A stretch of DNA of 64,000 bases from Mesostigma viride (Eukaryota > Streptophyta > Mesostigmatophyceae > Mesostigmatales > Mesostigmataceae): contig RPFO01000670.1 in assembly GCA_009746045.1 (NCBI GenBank), forward strand, positions 1,633,476 through 1,697,475. The letters are read 5' to 3'. The notes below the pieces were generated by a model, which saw nothing but the letters and a program-made list of their open reading frames with translations, did not search any database and was not told the origin of the DNA. A program made the position numbers and the translations under genes. Each line of letters starts with the position of its first letter. The stretch's first letter is position 1. Positions 33,201 through 43,982 of this stretch are shown here, piece after piece.

Positions 33201-35676
33201 GGTACGGGCTGACGGCCTGACGCCGCGCCGCTGGACCTTAGGTCTGGCCTTCAGGACTTGCGTGGTTGACGAATACCCTAAACATTTCGTCAAACCGGTT
33301 GACGAACTTCGGAACATATTCGTCAATTGGTTGACGAATCGCCGAGTTGGTTGACGAATGTGGTTGACGAATTGCCCAAAATGGTTGACTATTTTACTAC
33401 TATTTTCAAAATTCGTCAACCGGTTGACGAAATAGTCCCGTTAGCAGAAGCACTGGAGCCCACTACTGCTATGTTAATTGGATGTAGGCAAGTCGTGCAC
33501 ATGGTCTGTGGGGACTGTGCAAGGAGCATGCATGGTTTTTCTTCTGGAGCTCCACATGGGCAAGGCAGCCCTTTCGCATGGCACACATGGCAGGTGCGAT
33601 GGCACACGAGGGATGTCTCCCCTTTGGCAAGACACGATCCTTGTGTGTGGGCAGGTGGGGATGCCAGCATCCCGCTACCCATCACAGCACGTTCCTCTTT
33701 TTTATCTTCGACAACCTGGGTACAAACAAATACGGGGCACCCATGTCACCTAGCCATTAGACGAGGCAAGTTGCATGATGACTGGTTTGGCTTCGCTGCT
33801 GAAGGCCATTCAATCTTTCCTTAACGCACGCCCATTGTGAGAGTCAGGGATTACCAACTTTTTGAGTAGGTACCTTTCATCCCTGATTGATGCTCAGCAA
33901 GAACGGGGTAGGGGCCGCCGCCTTCTCTCATTGCCTTGAATGGCAGGCCACATTTGCGTTTAATTATACCAAGAACTTCTTTGATACCAAGAACTGCTGG
34001 AGGCCGTGAACCAGGCGTGAGGGGCGGGGGGCTATAATCTACGCAATGCTAGCGGCTGCTGGCTGGCTGACCCTCATGCACTCGTACGCTCCTGGCTAAC
34101 TTAATGGCTGCTATTCAGCTGCTATGCTGTGCAGCTACGTTCCCCGGCATGGCCTGCTGGGGGGCCTTTGCATGTCTGCAGTCGCTACTCCCCGTCATGC
34201 TGTATGGGATGGGATATCAAGGAGACAACCAGCGCAGGCCAGAAGAGGGATGGGATATGGTCGCGATGTTATGTGACGAATGTTTTGCCCTTGTAACGGA
34301 CTTAATTGTGCCGGTTCCGACTGGGACACAGGCTCATTGCAGTCATGGCACATGCCTCTCCACCCACACACCCCACCCCACCCCACGCCCGCCCGCCCGC
34401 CCGCCCGCCCGCCTACCCACCCGCCCGCTCACCCACCCGCCCGCCCGCACGCACACACGCCCACCCACCCACCCACCCACTCACCTACCCTTTTATCATC
34501 CCCGCTTTTCCTCCCTTTCTTATCCCTGCCTTTCTCATTTCCTCCCCCCACGCTCCCCACCCCCAGCTGGACGACGTGCTGGGCCAGGCGCAGCAGACCA
34601 TTTCCATCCTGGCGCAGCAGCGGTCGCTCTTCACCGACATCGGCGCCAAGATCAACGCGGTCGGCGCAAAGTTTCCGCTGGTACGACGCGGGGGGAGGGG
34701 AGGGGAGGGGCGCAAGGGGTGGGAGAGGCACCAGGGAAAAGGGAGTGCAGCTATGGGTTTGGGCTGGGAGGAGAGCATGGCATTGGAGCAGGGGCCAGGG
34801 TTGGGCAACTGCTCTGGCGGGGTGGGATGGAATCTGGGTTGCGGCGGATGGGCGATGATAGAGATGCGAGGTGGCCCACGGCATGGGAGGGTGTGTGAGG
34901 GTCGAGGGTTCGCATCGTCCGCGTGATGCCTGTCTTCACGTCGACACATCCTCCCTGTGAAAGCAACGCCCGCACCACCACCACCACCACCACCACCACC
35001 ACCACCACCACCACCACCACCACCACCACCACCACCACCACCACCACCACCACCACCACCACCACCACCACCACCACCACCACCACCACCACCACCACCA
35101 CCACCACCACCACCACCACCACCACCACCACCACCACCACCACCACCACCACCACCACCACCACCACCACCACCACCACCACCACCACCACCACCACCAC
35201 CACCACCACCACCACCACCACCACCACCACCACCACCACCACCACCACCACCACCACCTCAGTGCTACCAGACACTGCCCTCTCCCCCTCTTCCTCTCTC
35301 ACCTCCCCACCTTTCCCCCTCGTCAACCGATGCCAGTGCCTAGCCCCTGGTCCCTTTCCTTCGTTACAGACTGTCATGAGAAGTGTCAGGAGAATGGTTG
35401 TTCCTGGCTGATTGCCGCACTCGTGCCGATTGCCTCACTCTTGCGGATTCTCTTTCTCCTGCGAACTCCCTGAGTCTCCTCCCTGACTCTCCCCACACGG
35501 GTCCCCCGTGTGGCACCACGCCCTTCCCTGCCTGTCCTCTTCCCTTTCTTGTGGCCGTGCAGGTTAACAGTGTTATGAACCAGATCAAGCGCAAGAAGTC
35601 CAAGGACACCATCATTCTGGCGTCCGTCATCGCAGGGTGCACGCTCTTCACTCTCATATACTGGCTCAGCAAGTGA
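30275..35676 (+). CDS. GOS1: GOS1/GOS28 Golgi Qb-SNARE
   Basis: Five exons, 30275-30355, 30595-30840, 31603-31800, 34567-34680 and 35563-35676, all joined in phase 0, encode 250 residues, the same length as animal GOS28. Signature segments in order: MWEDLRKE + ARKLEGELDFKLASYSKL (N-terminal helix), VEIEELLRRLLEVNDAM, LARHRDILHEFTE, HREHAELLG, HALLRERGSIHSS, then the SNARE motif with zero-layer Q193 in AQQRSLF, the conserved KFPL, the basic KRKKSKD and a single tail anchor (about 230-248, ending YWLSK). The best remembered match is plant GOS11. The protein would act in membrane fusion at the cis/medial Golgi. Every domain is intact. Introns 2-4 carry a minisatellite, a hAT element and a CCA array. 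Confidence 0.96.
31365..31550. repeat. 10-bp minisatellite CCCGCTCATG
   Basis: About 18 near-perfect units of the decamer in GOS1 intron 2, ending about 50 bp before the acceptor of exon 3. One unit has CGTG for CATG. Confidence 0.95.
32057..33455. mobile_element. hAT element with perfect 8-bp target duplication
   Basis: A 1,399-bp element in GOS1 intron 3. The left end CAGTGCTTCTGCTAA recurs inverted at the right end, and the flanking octamer GAGCCCAC (32,049-32,056 and 33,456-33,463) is identical on both sides, diagnostic for the hAT superfamily. Next to both ends are many copies of TTCGTCAAC/GTTGACGAA, some joined as the palindrome TTCGTCAACCGGTTGACGAA. There is no DDE transposase; the only coding region is a small frame-shifted ORF on the minus strand. 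Confidence 0.92.
32393..32903 (-). pseudogene. Element-encoded nuclear-type protein with one frameshift
   Basis: On the minus strand, a frame from 32,903 encodes MSKKNGLAGFKTSTLDALFK, then a charged region rich in RDKRKRVEREEEDG, and stops at 32,670. The overlapping neighbouring frame continues with ADSASNSGEEESGEE repeats, a basic KKGKRKPAAKRQRQ that resembles a nuclear localisation signal, and an acidic end (32,393). Joined, it would be about 165-170 residues. The start STLDALFK is like the short hydrophobic motif that opens many transposon-encoded proteins and PCNA-binding proteins. No catalytic domain is present. It is either a dead remnant or needs a shift near 32,690. Confidence 0.45.
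34975..35258. repeat. (CCA)n microsatellite
   Basis: About 94 uninterrupted CCA units in GOS1 intron 4. All six frames are open through it, which produces meaningless long poly-Pro, poly-Thr and poly-Val frames. Confidence 0.98.
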
Positions 35677-36690
35677 GCGCAGGATGGAAGGCACGGGCAC
35701 GAGGGGCCTGTGGGAACCTGTGAGATGCGGGACGCATGCGCACCTTCATCAGTGGGATAAGGGAGTAGGGCAGGGTGCTGTAGGCGCGCCACCCTCGGCG
35801 CGGACGCCCCACCCATGTCCCGCCACCCCCTGCAGTAGGCAGGAATGAAGTGCGGAAGATCTTTGCCGGCAATACAGATGGCAATCGGGCTGGACCATTG
35901 AAATAATTTTTCTCAGTACCTGGTGTGCTGGGGCAACATGTGGGAGGCTTGTATGGAAAAGAGAAACAGTTGCAAGCCCTTAAGGGCAGTTGGCGGGCAT
36001 GGGGCTACAGAGGCATTGCCAAGAAGGATATGGCCGAGAATTCAGGGGCAGCAAATGCAGGGCCCCTGAGGGACTGGACCGCGGGTGACCAACCAGGGCG
36101 ACTATTAGTTCTTGACTGCTTGCCGCTGGTTTCTGCTCGTGGACGGTTTCCTGTGTAGGGTGTATTTCGTATTGATTGCACCCATTACCTGCAGTGGTTG
36201 TAGCTATCCTGGATGACTGCCACCAGCAGTTTCACCACGTGGCACAGTGCTCAGGCATGTACAAGTGCCGCGTCTCATCGTAGCGGATGGAAGTTATGTG
36301 TGGAATGGTTGAAGGATCGCCAGTTGCACCTCAAGCTGTTCCACTATATTTAGAACAGTTGGGACCTTGTTCCCAAGTAGCAAGTGAAAATGTTTGCCTT
36401 TAACTGCTTCAGTTCAATCCTGGCCTTAAGCACAGTGCTTTTCTTTGCTTTGCATGCATTATCACCACATGATGTCCGTCAAGGTTATTACAATCAGTTG
36501 TCTATAATGTATGCTACAGGTCCCTGTGCGGTGGAATTGCACAGACTTTGCCTACCAGACATGACCGCACGACCATCTGTATGCTAGGATGAGCACACTA
36601 TGCATGTGGACTTGCAGGGCCAGCCCACCGCAGCTAGCCGCATCACTGCTCCATAGCGCCACATCTTCTTACATGGCACATCAAAGCTCT
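35677..36690. other. GOS1 downstream region
   Basis: No gene, RNA or repeat that I can support in this kilobase between the GOS1 stop and the LINE fragment. Confidence 0.5.
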
Positions 36691-36699
36691 TGCACGCTT

Positions 36700-37195
36700 G
36701 CGATACGACGCGGCGGTCGGTGCCGACCACCTTTCGGCCGAGCTGCTGAAGACGTTCCTGACCCGGCGGTGTGGGAGCTTCTGCTAGGCGTTCTGCAACC
36801 GTGTTCTGCTCTCTGATGAGCCCCCGCCTGCTGAGTGGCAGACGGCCATCCGCGAGTCATGCTGTACAAGAAGGGCTCTGCTGCTGACCCCGGTAACTAT
36901 CGGGGTGTCTGCCTCCAGAGCGCGCCGCGCTAGCTGGAGGTCTTCGATCATGCGCATGATGCTGCACAGGCTCCGTGCGCTGCGCTGGACCCACACCTGG
37001 GTGAGTCTCAGATCTGGGTTTCCGTCGTGGCGCTGTCAACACTGTCATGGCTGTATTTGTCACGCGCCGGCTGGTGGAGGAGGTGCGTCGCATTTGCCCT
37101 GATGGTTTTCCGCTGGTCTTCATTTTTGTCGACTATATCAAGGCTTTCGAGACGGTCCTCTGGGAGGCTCTTTGGGCCGTCCTAGCTCTGGATCG
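36700..37195 (+). pseudogene. LINE-type reverse transcriptase fragment
   Basis: Across several frames the stretch encodes DHLSAELLKTF, then LYKKGSAADPGNYRGVCLQS (the conserved KKGxxxDPxNYRGIxL entry into the catalytic domain), then GFRRGAVNTVMAVFVTRRLV and FPLVFIFVDYIKAFETVLWE, which holds reverse-transcriptase motif A (F-V-D-x-x-K-A-F). Stops and frameshifts separate these pieces and the catalytic YxDD region is missing. It is a decayed internal piece of a non-LTR retrotransposon. Confidence 0.8.
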
Positions 37196-37201
37196 CGTGC
37201 A

Positions 37202-37267
37202 CGAATGGCAGCAACAAATGCTGGCACCTGGCACGTCCCAGGCGCCAGCATTTGTTGCTGCCATTCG
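37202..37267. repeat. Perfect hairpin, 24-bp arms
   Basis: Left arm 37,202-37,225 (CGAATGGCAGCAACAAATGC + TGGC) and right arm 37,244-37,267 are exact reverse complements around an 18-base loop. It sits right at the end of the reverse-transcriptase fragment. Confidence 0.9.
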
Positions 37268-37389
37268 CCGGCGCTGTATGAGGGATCACAGGCAGTACGT
37301 AGTGCTGACTGCGCGAAGGGCACCACCCCACCATTCCCCCTTAACAAATCACCACGGCTGGGTGTGGCGAGGTTGTTTCCTGTCCTGCA

Positions 37390-37442
37390 GGAAAGACTCT
37401 GGGTCACATGCGTTGAATTCAACGCATGTCCAGAGTCTTTCC
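37390..37442. repeat. Near-perfect 53-bp palindrome
   Basis: Arms GGAAAGACTCTGG and CCAGAGTCTTTCC enclose the exact palindrome CATGCGTTGAATTCAACGCA + TG. It is the second large hairpin within 250 bp. Confidence 0.9.
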
Positions 37443-37949
37443 TCCGCCTGCGCCGGATATGTGCTGTCTCCGACCTTTCTGGGGTCGCCGGTGTGTCGAC
37501 TGCGCCTCGTCCCGCTCAAGACGGGCGTATGGGAGGCGTGTTAGGCTGGAAATTAAATTGGTGGGGATGTCGAACGTGGCATTTCCTGGTGACCTTGCAT
37601 CTCGAAAAAGCTCACCCGGCATGGCCGGCATTAATTAATTAATTGAACTCGTGCTCCCATTGGGGAGTCATGGATGGATGGGTGCACGCAATCCTACCGG
37701 TCTAAGCTATCTACAAAACACTCCTATTCTATACTATCTAATCTACCAAAAAACAGTCATGTGTTATATCTATGATGCTCGCGACCCTAGGGGTCTTGGC
37801 TGGCATGCCTCCGGCCCTTGTGTGCAAATACGCTCCTTCCCCACTGCAGGGGGGGTAATGTGGCCGTCAGTGGCCGGCATGGAGCAGTGCGTGTCAAATA
37901 GCTGGACGATGAGAGATAAAAACTGCATGGAAGACACGTATACGTACCT

Positions 37950-38030
37950 TGGTCCGGATTCTCCCGACTTTCTGGCCTGCGCTGGTTGTCTCCTTGATAT
38001 ATACCTTCACATATCAAGGAGACAACCACA
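37950..38030. repeat. Dispersed hairpin repeat (AAGGAGACAACCAG family)
   Basis: TGGTTGTCTCCTTGATAT is followed by its inverse ATATCAAGGAGACAACCA. The same sequence with the extension CAGCGCAGGCCAGAA occurs at about 34,215-34,245 and, with CAGAGCAGGCCAGAA, at about 47,992-48,022, so it is the end of a repeated element. Confidence 0.75.
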
Positions 38031-38249
38031 TATGTGTGTGTGTGTTCCCTATCAACCTTTCTTGTTACCCTCTGTCTCCCTCCATGCAGGTCTTCCTAGA
38101 GATAGCCACGCGGCTCCCGCGGCCTTTGCGTCTTTCCTCTCAGACAATTACCCTAAAAAGAAGGATTCAGCCGTGTTCAGCCCGTCTCACGGTGCGAGAC
38201 TGAACAAGTCTCGCGTGCAGACACGTGTGTAGTACTCCTCCACACAGAT

Positions 38250-38500
38250 CTCGAGTGATTTATCTAGTACCAAATCCGAAAGGCTTGCATCACTCCCCGG
38301 ACAGGAGAACTTTTGCGGATGACTGTAGGTGTAAGTTGGCGATGCCATGGTAACCGGAGACGTCCGTCCTATAGTCAGCAAAATTGGTGCGAGAGGTCCC
38401 CAGTTCGATTCCGGTCGGATTCATTTGCAGATCGCGTTTTCCGCGGCCTGGCACTGAACGCAAAGGTTTTCACCTTTGCGGAGTGTCTGATCAGGAAATT
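38250..38500. repeat. Candidate SINE-like segment
   Basis: GTTCGATTCCGG near 38,402 fits a pol III B box, and the following GGTTTTCACCTTTGCGGAGT + GTCTGATCAG near 38,465 matches 15,473-15,502. No A box was found with confidence. Confidence 0.35.
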
Positions 38501-38936
38501 ACCCTAGTCCTTCCACGGCGGTGGATCGCCATGCGTCCAGGCATAGTTTTCTCACTTTATTAAAGGAAGAATAGCAACCGTTTACTCAGAATAAATGAAG
38601 ATTTAATAAATCGAGCGAGTGCTAAGGTTTACCAGATGGAGAATACTCAATCCTGAGGGAGGCAAGCAACACTAATTGGGGGCATGGCTGGTGGGCGTGA
38701 AATATCCGAACCCTTGCATGCCATGACCCAGTACATCAAATCCCAGATTTGTTCCTTTCGACGTTTACGTGTCACGCAACTGACCCCACTCCATGTTCCA
38801 CTTGCTTGGACAGAGGTCTCCATGTTCCGCCTGCTTGGGCAGAGATGCCGATGATGAATTCAAAATGCGAGATCCCCTTGATGCGTTGCCCACCCTGGTG
38901 TGAAGTGCCAACGGCGACTTGATAGGGACGCAAACT

Positions 38937-41900
38937 CTAACGACGAATAGCCGACAGCAGCTTCCTTCTAGGACCCTGGTGAACGACAGTGGTGGATGAC
39001 ATAGGGTCGAAGTCCAGGCAGATGACCAGGGGCAGATGACCAGGGACAGATGACAAGGCTATTAGAGAAAAGTAGCAAAGTTAACACTCTTGACATTGGT
39101 TACTTGGCTCTCCCCTCAAAATTTGCTGTGCCTCTGTCGCAACCCCTTACCGTGCTGTTTCTCAAGATAGTCATTTCAATCTGCGGACTAGCATGCAATA
39201 ACAGGCCAGGACATACAAGAAGGACCCACATGGTAGTGACAAGTGCCAATAAATTATTTCGCACTTCAAATCAGCTTTGACACCAAGAAGCTTGACCCCC
39301 ACAAAGGAGCAAACTATGGACAGGGCAAAAACTATCCGACCGTATTTTGCAAAACACTACAAAGGGGGCAGGCAAGCAGTGGGCAGCCCAACTGGTACTG
39401 CGATGGGCAGCGACACAAAAGATGTGCCTGGTGGGTGGACGCACCATGGGCACACCCAGTTCTTTCAGGTCCTCGTCCTCCAGTTGTTCCAACGCATCCA
39501 TGTCGATCTGCGGGGTAGTCACATGGGGTGATCACCCCCATCCATCGCATTACATGGTGATGAGTGTCCACGTGAGTACCGCATGGCACGGCGGAGGCAA
39601 GGCAGAAAGCAGCGCTGGCATCAGGCGCACCCATGCACATCACATCCCACAACAGCCCTTGCACTCCCCCAATCGCGGATATCCATGCCTTCAGGGTGCA
39701 TGAGGCATGCTACGCATAGTAAATGCAGGGCCGATGGGGAGCCCAAGGGGCATCAGACACAAAGAACAGAAGTACAAGCACTGATTACATCCTCCAGCAC
39801 GTGAGCAGCTCTACGGCTTGGCAAGGCAACCCATGTTGTACACAAGGATCACCAATGCCGGCATAGATAAGTGTGCACGCACGCAAGAAACACGTACGGT
39901 TGCCAGCCAGCCACCAGAGCCCCGCAGGGGAGCAGTGGCAGCGACAAAGCGTGAGCAATGCCTCAACAACCCCCCCAAAGAAACATGGTACATCACGTAA
40001 CGTGCGTTCTAACTTTCACGTTAAGACTTTCCTTGGCGGAGCCGATTTCTGGAAGAACATTTGCCAACCCCTTCCCACCCCACCCCACCCTACCGCGCCA
40101 CCATGACCACCAGCCCTGTAGCGAGAGGTTTATTCTGGTGCACTGCCACCTTTCAACAACAGGGGGCAGTAGCTGCCAGCCAATCCCTAATCCACAAACA
40201 GGTTACTTATTTGCCACCCACCTCATCCTCAAAGAATGCAATCAGGCTCATTATTTCCCTACCCCCACCCATCTTCTCATCCACAAACAGGTTCAACAGC
40301 ACCTCCTCGTCCACACATAGGCTCAGCATCACCTCCTCCTCCGCACATAGGCTCAGCATCACCTCCTCATCCGCACATAGGCTCAGCATCACCTCCTCGT
40401 CCACACATAGGCACAGCATTACCTCCTCGTCCACACATAGGCTCAGCATCACCTCCTCATCCACACATAGGCTCAGCATTACCTCCTCGTCCACACATAG
40501 GCACAGCATCACCTCCTCGTCCACACATAGGCTCAGCATCACCTCCTCATCCATACATAGGCTCAGCATCACCTCCTCGTCCGCACATAGGCTCAGCATC
40601 ACCTCCTCGTCCACACATAGGCTGAGCATTACCTCCTCGTCCACAAATAGGCTGAGGTACTTCTCCAGCCCCAGCGACACCAGCAGCTGCTCGACCTCCT
40701 TGTCCGCCTTGGGCGCTTTCTGCGATACAAAAGGTGGGTGTAATAGGCGACGGCAAAGAAATGGGAGGGACACGCGGGAGCGAGACACAAAGGCACATTC
40801 AGCCCATCCGGCCCGTATCGCACGACCTGCCCCAGCACACCCACACGATCAAGTGGCGCACCATGTAATATATTCATATATATTCATTGAGAATGATAAA
40901 TTACGGAGGTGAGATTATATATAACGTCACACGCCACACAGGTGACCATGTGTCAGGGGACCAGGCATCAACAATGGCAGGGAGAGCGTGCGGCAGCAAC
41001 TAACACCATCACATGCCTACCTGCTTGCTCCTCATGGACATGGCATGCCTACCTGCGCGCCCGACTTGGGTGCGGGAGCGCGCTCGCCCGCGACGCCTCT
41101 CAACGCCCCGTTGCCGGAATAACCCTTGTCCGCGCGGACATCCCCATCGTCGCGCGCGGGGGCCAGCGCGGAGCGTGCCACCGCCGCCGCCCTGCCCACA
41201 GCCACGGTGGCCTGCCCCGAACCCTGGGGGGACCCCCTGGCGCGCGCTGGGTCATCCAGCCCCCTCACTGTGCGCGTGACCACCACCGTGGGCTCACTCT
41301 CCATCCTCAACTTGCCACCGCCTCCACTGGTGGTGGTGGTGGTGGTGCCCACTGTCATAGCCGCCCCCGTGCCGGATGTCAGCCGGCTCCTCAGGTCCGC
41401 GCTCGGGCCAGTGGTGTAGCTGATGCGTGGCCGTTTGGCGGCTGCCGCTGGGAGGGGCAGGGATGGACCAACAGCACAGGGTGTGGGTGGGTGGGAAGCG
41501 TGGGTGGGTGGGTGGGTGGGGGGCAGGCACGAGCGTCTGAGTGGAACACGCGGGGCACACACTGAACAGGGCACGGAATTCGTGGACAGAGCGAAGCAGC
41601 AGGTAGCACACACACGATGTCATGCGCTGTGGGCTGACAATGGGGTGGTTTCAGCAGGGTGTTGTGCGGAACAACCTGGTAGGGAGGGCGGAGCAGGGGG
41701 GGTAGAAAATGTGCGGAGGAGACAAGAGTAAGAATAATCGCGTGGCACCCCTGCAGGCCTGCAAGCAGCGGCCACAGAGGCACGCGAATAATCGACGGCC
41801 CACCCGCCCGCCCGCCCGCCCGCCCGCTCGCCCGATCGATCGATCGATCAACCCACCAAACAATGAATTAATGGACGAATGAACAAAGCTTTGGGCCACC

Positions 41901-43982
41901 AAAAATCGAAGTGTGGACGGCCCAGCACCGGCCATACTAGCAGCCAAAGCCGCCGCCGCAGTGGTTACAAGCAAATGCAAGGCGCTCGCAGGCAGATCTG
42001 TGACAATTATGGGACATGGTGAGTGGTACGGGCATCCCACCTGGGACACTCAGCAGATCAATGCTACAAATCTTCCCAGCGAAACATACCGGATGCAGAC
42101 GGACTAGAGTGAGTGAGTGAGTGAGTGAGTGAGTGAGTGAGTGAGTGAGTGAGTGAGTGAGTGAGTGAGTGAGTGAGTGAGTGAGTGAGTGAGTGAGTGA
42201 GTGAGTGAGTGAGTGAGTGAGTGAGTGAGTGAGTGAGTGAGTGAGTGAGTGAGTGAGTGAGTCAGGGAGGGAGGGAGGGAGGGAGTGAGTGAGGGAGGGA
42301 GGGAGGGAGGGAGGGAGGGAGGGAGGGAGGGAGGGAGGGAGGGAGGGAGGGAGGGAGGGAGGAGGGAGGGAGGGAGGAGGGAGGGAGGGAGGGAGGGAGG
42401 GAGGAGGAGGGAGGGAGGGAGGGAGGGAGGGAGGGAGGGAGGGAGGGAGGGAGGGAGGGAGGGAGGAGGGAGGGAGGGAGGGAGGGAGGGAGGGAGGGAG
42501 GGGGCAGGCAGGCAGGCAGGCAGGCAGGGAGGAGGGAGGGAGGGAGGGAGGGAGGGAGGGAGGGAGGAGGGAGGGAGGGAGGGAGGCAGGCAGGCAGGGA
42601 GGGAGGGAGGGAGGAGGGAGGGAGGGAGGGAGGGAGGGAGGAGGGAGGGAGGGAGGGAGGGAGGGAGGAGGGAGGGAGGGAGGGAGGGAGGGAGGGAGGG
42701 AGGGAGGGAGGGAGGGAGGGAGGGAGGGAGGGAGGGAGGGAGGGAGGGAGGGAGGGAGGGAGGGAGGGAGGAGGGAGGGAGGGAGGGAGGGAGGGAGGGA
42801 GGGAGGAGGGAGGGAGGGAGGGAGGGAGGGAGGGAGGGAGGGAGGGAGGAGGGAGGGAGGGAGGGAGGGAGGGAGGGAGGGAGGGAGGGAGGGAGGAGGG
42901 AGGGAGGGAGGGAGGGAGGGGGAGGGAGGGAGGGAGGGAGGGAGGGAGGGAGGGAGGGAGGGAGGGAGGGAGGGAGGGAGGGAGGGAGGGAGGGAGGGAG
43001 GAGGGAGGGAGGGAGGGAGGGAGGGAGGGAGAGGGAGGGAGGGAGGAGGGAGGGAGGGAGGGAGGGAGGGAGGGAGGGAGGGAGGGAGGAGGGAGGGAGG
43101 GAGGGAGGGAGGGAGGGAGGGAGGGAGGGAGGGAGGGAGGGAGGGAGGGAGGGAGGGAGGGAGGGAGGGAGGGAGGGAGGGAGGGAGGGAGGGAGGGAGG
43201 GAGGGAGGGAGGGAGGGAGGGAGGGAGGGAGGGAGGGAGGGAGGGAGGGAGGGAGGGAGGGAGGGAGGAGGGAGGGAGGGAGGGAGGGAGGGAGGGAGGG
43301 AGGGAGGGAGGGAGGGAGGGAGGGAGGGAGGGGAGAGGGAAAAACTGTGGTATGATGCAAGGAGAGCATGGGCAGGATTAGAAATTCTCAGCCAGAACCG
43401 CTTGGCAGCAGGGGCGTACCATCCGTCCCTTGAGACACAGGCTCGTCGCTCTCAAACATGTCATGCTGCCACTTGCCGTCGATGCCTGAGCTAGGTGGTC
43501 CACGTGACCTGCGGGCAAGCACGAAGGCATGCATAAGCAAATACAAGGGTATGGCAGCCGTAAGCAACAAGATCATGACAATTAGCAAGCAAAGCAAATG
43601 AGAGAGAATGGCGAGAACGAGAGAGAAGCAACAGTACCTCTTGAAGCCCACGCTCTTTTCCGGCGGCTCCCGGCCGCCAACCCGGCTAAACACTGACTCT
43701 CGGGAAGCCTTATCCCGAGACTTATCCTTCTGGGCTTGGGATCCTGGCGAATTGCGGGCCTTCGAATCCAACATATCAGAATACATCCCCCTAGCCTGCA
43801 AATTGCAGGAGCGTAGGAGGCGGGTGTACGATGTTGGCGTTGGTGGAGGAAAATGAACGGAAACCATAGTCCAGGAAAATACAGATTCTGTTTCCGACAC
43901 TCGAAACCTGTATTTGACAACCTACCTTTCCAGAACCGCTCAAATCCACTGTAAAGGTTGTAACCCCGCCTTTGCTCGCCAT
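38937..43982 (-). CDS. Plant-type SAM-domain protein
   Basis: Seven exons on the minus strand: 43982-43926, 43795-43638, 43508-43420, 41447-41053, 40719-40633, 39507-39445, 38975-38937. Intron phases (0, 2, 1, 0, 0, 0) all match and give 295 residues. The order of motifs is that of a plant SAM protein family: N-terminal [41 protein letters not shown] with DLRSRL, a long low-complexity middle (103-233), and a C-terminal SAM domain (about 241-295: [17 protein letters not shown], then [20 protein letters not shown] and [12 protein letters not shown]). SAM domains mediate protein-protein or RNA contacts; the exact role in plants is unknown to me. Intron 3 holds a 1.2-kb simple repeat and exon 5 has a multiplied donor. 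Confidence 0.9.
40291..40650. repeat. 30-bp tandem repeat carrying an exon end and splice donor
   Basis: Twelve 30-bp units. The unit at 40,621-40,650 contains the real end of SAM-gene exon 5 and its donor (GAG then GTAATG on the gene's strand); the other eleven are downstream copies in the intron. Each copy keeps the GAG/GTRATG junction or a close form, and the frame is open through all, adding ten residues ([10 protein letters not shown]) per unit. Confidence 0.93.
42103..43333. repeat. (GAGT)n then (GGGA)n array, 1.2 kb
   Basis: About 40 GAGT units (42,105-42,262) pass into about 1.07 kb of GGGA with regular one-base slips (GGAGGA) and two short GGCA patches (near 42,505 and 42,585). It lies in intron 3 of the SAM gene; the transcript is TCCC-rich. 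The apparent 300-420-residue frames in it are not genes. Confidence 0.98.

Noticed and set aside
34751-35411. Long poly-Val, poly-Pro and poly-Thr frames
   Set aside because: Translation of the CCA array in GOS1 intron 4; no flanking domain.
40207-40788. CRISPR-like array of 30-bp repeats
   Set aside because: Units are contiguous without unique spacers and belong to a eukaryotic exon border.
42104-43494. Open frames of 350-420 codons on both strands
   Set aside because: They are produced wholly by the GAGT/GGGA array, which has no stop in several frames, and they lie in an intron.
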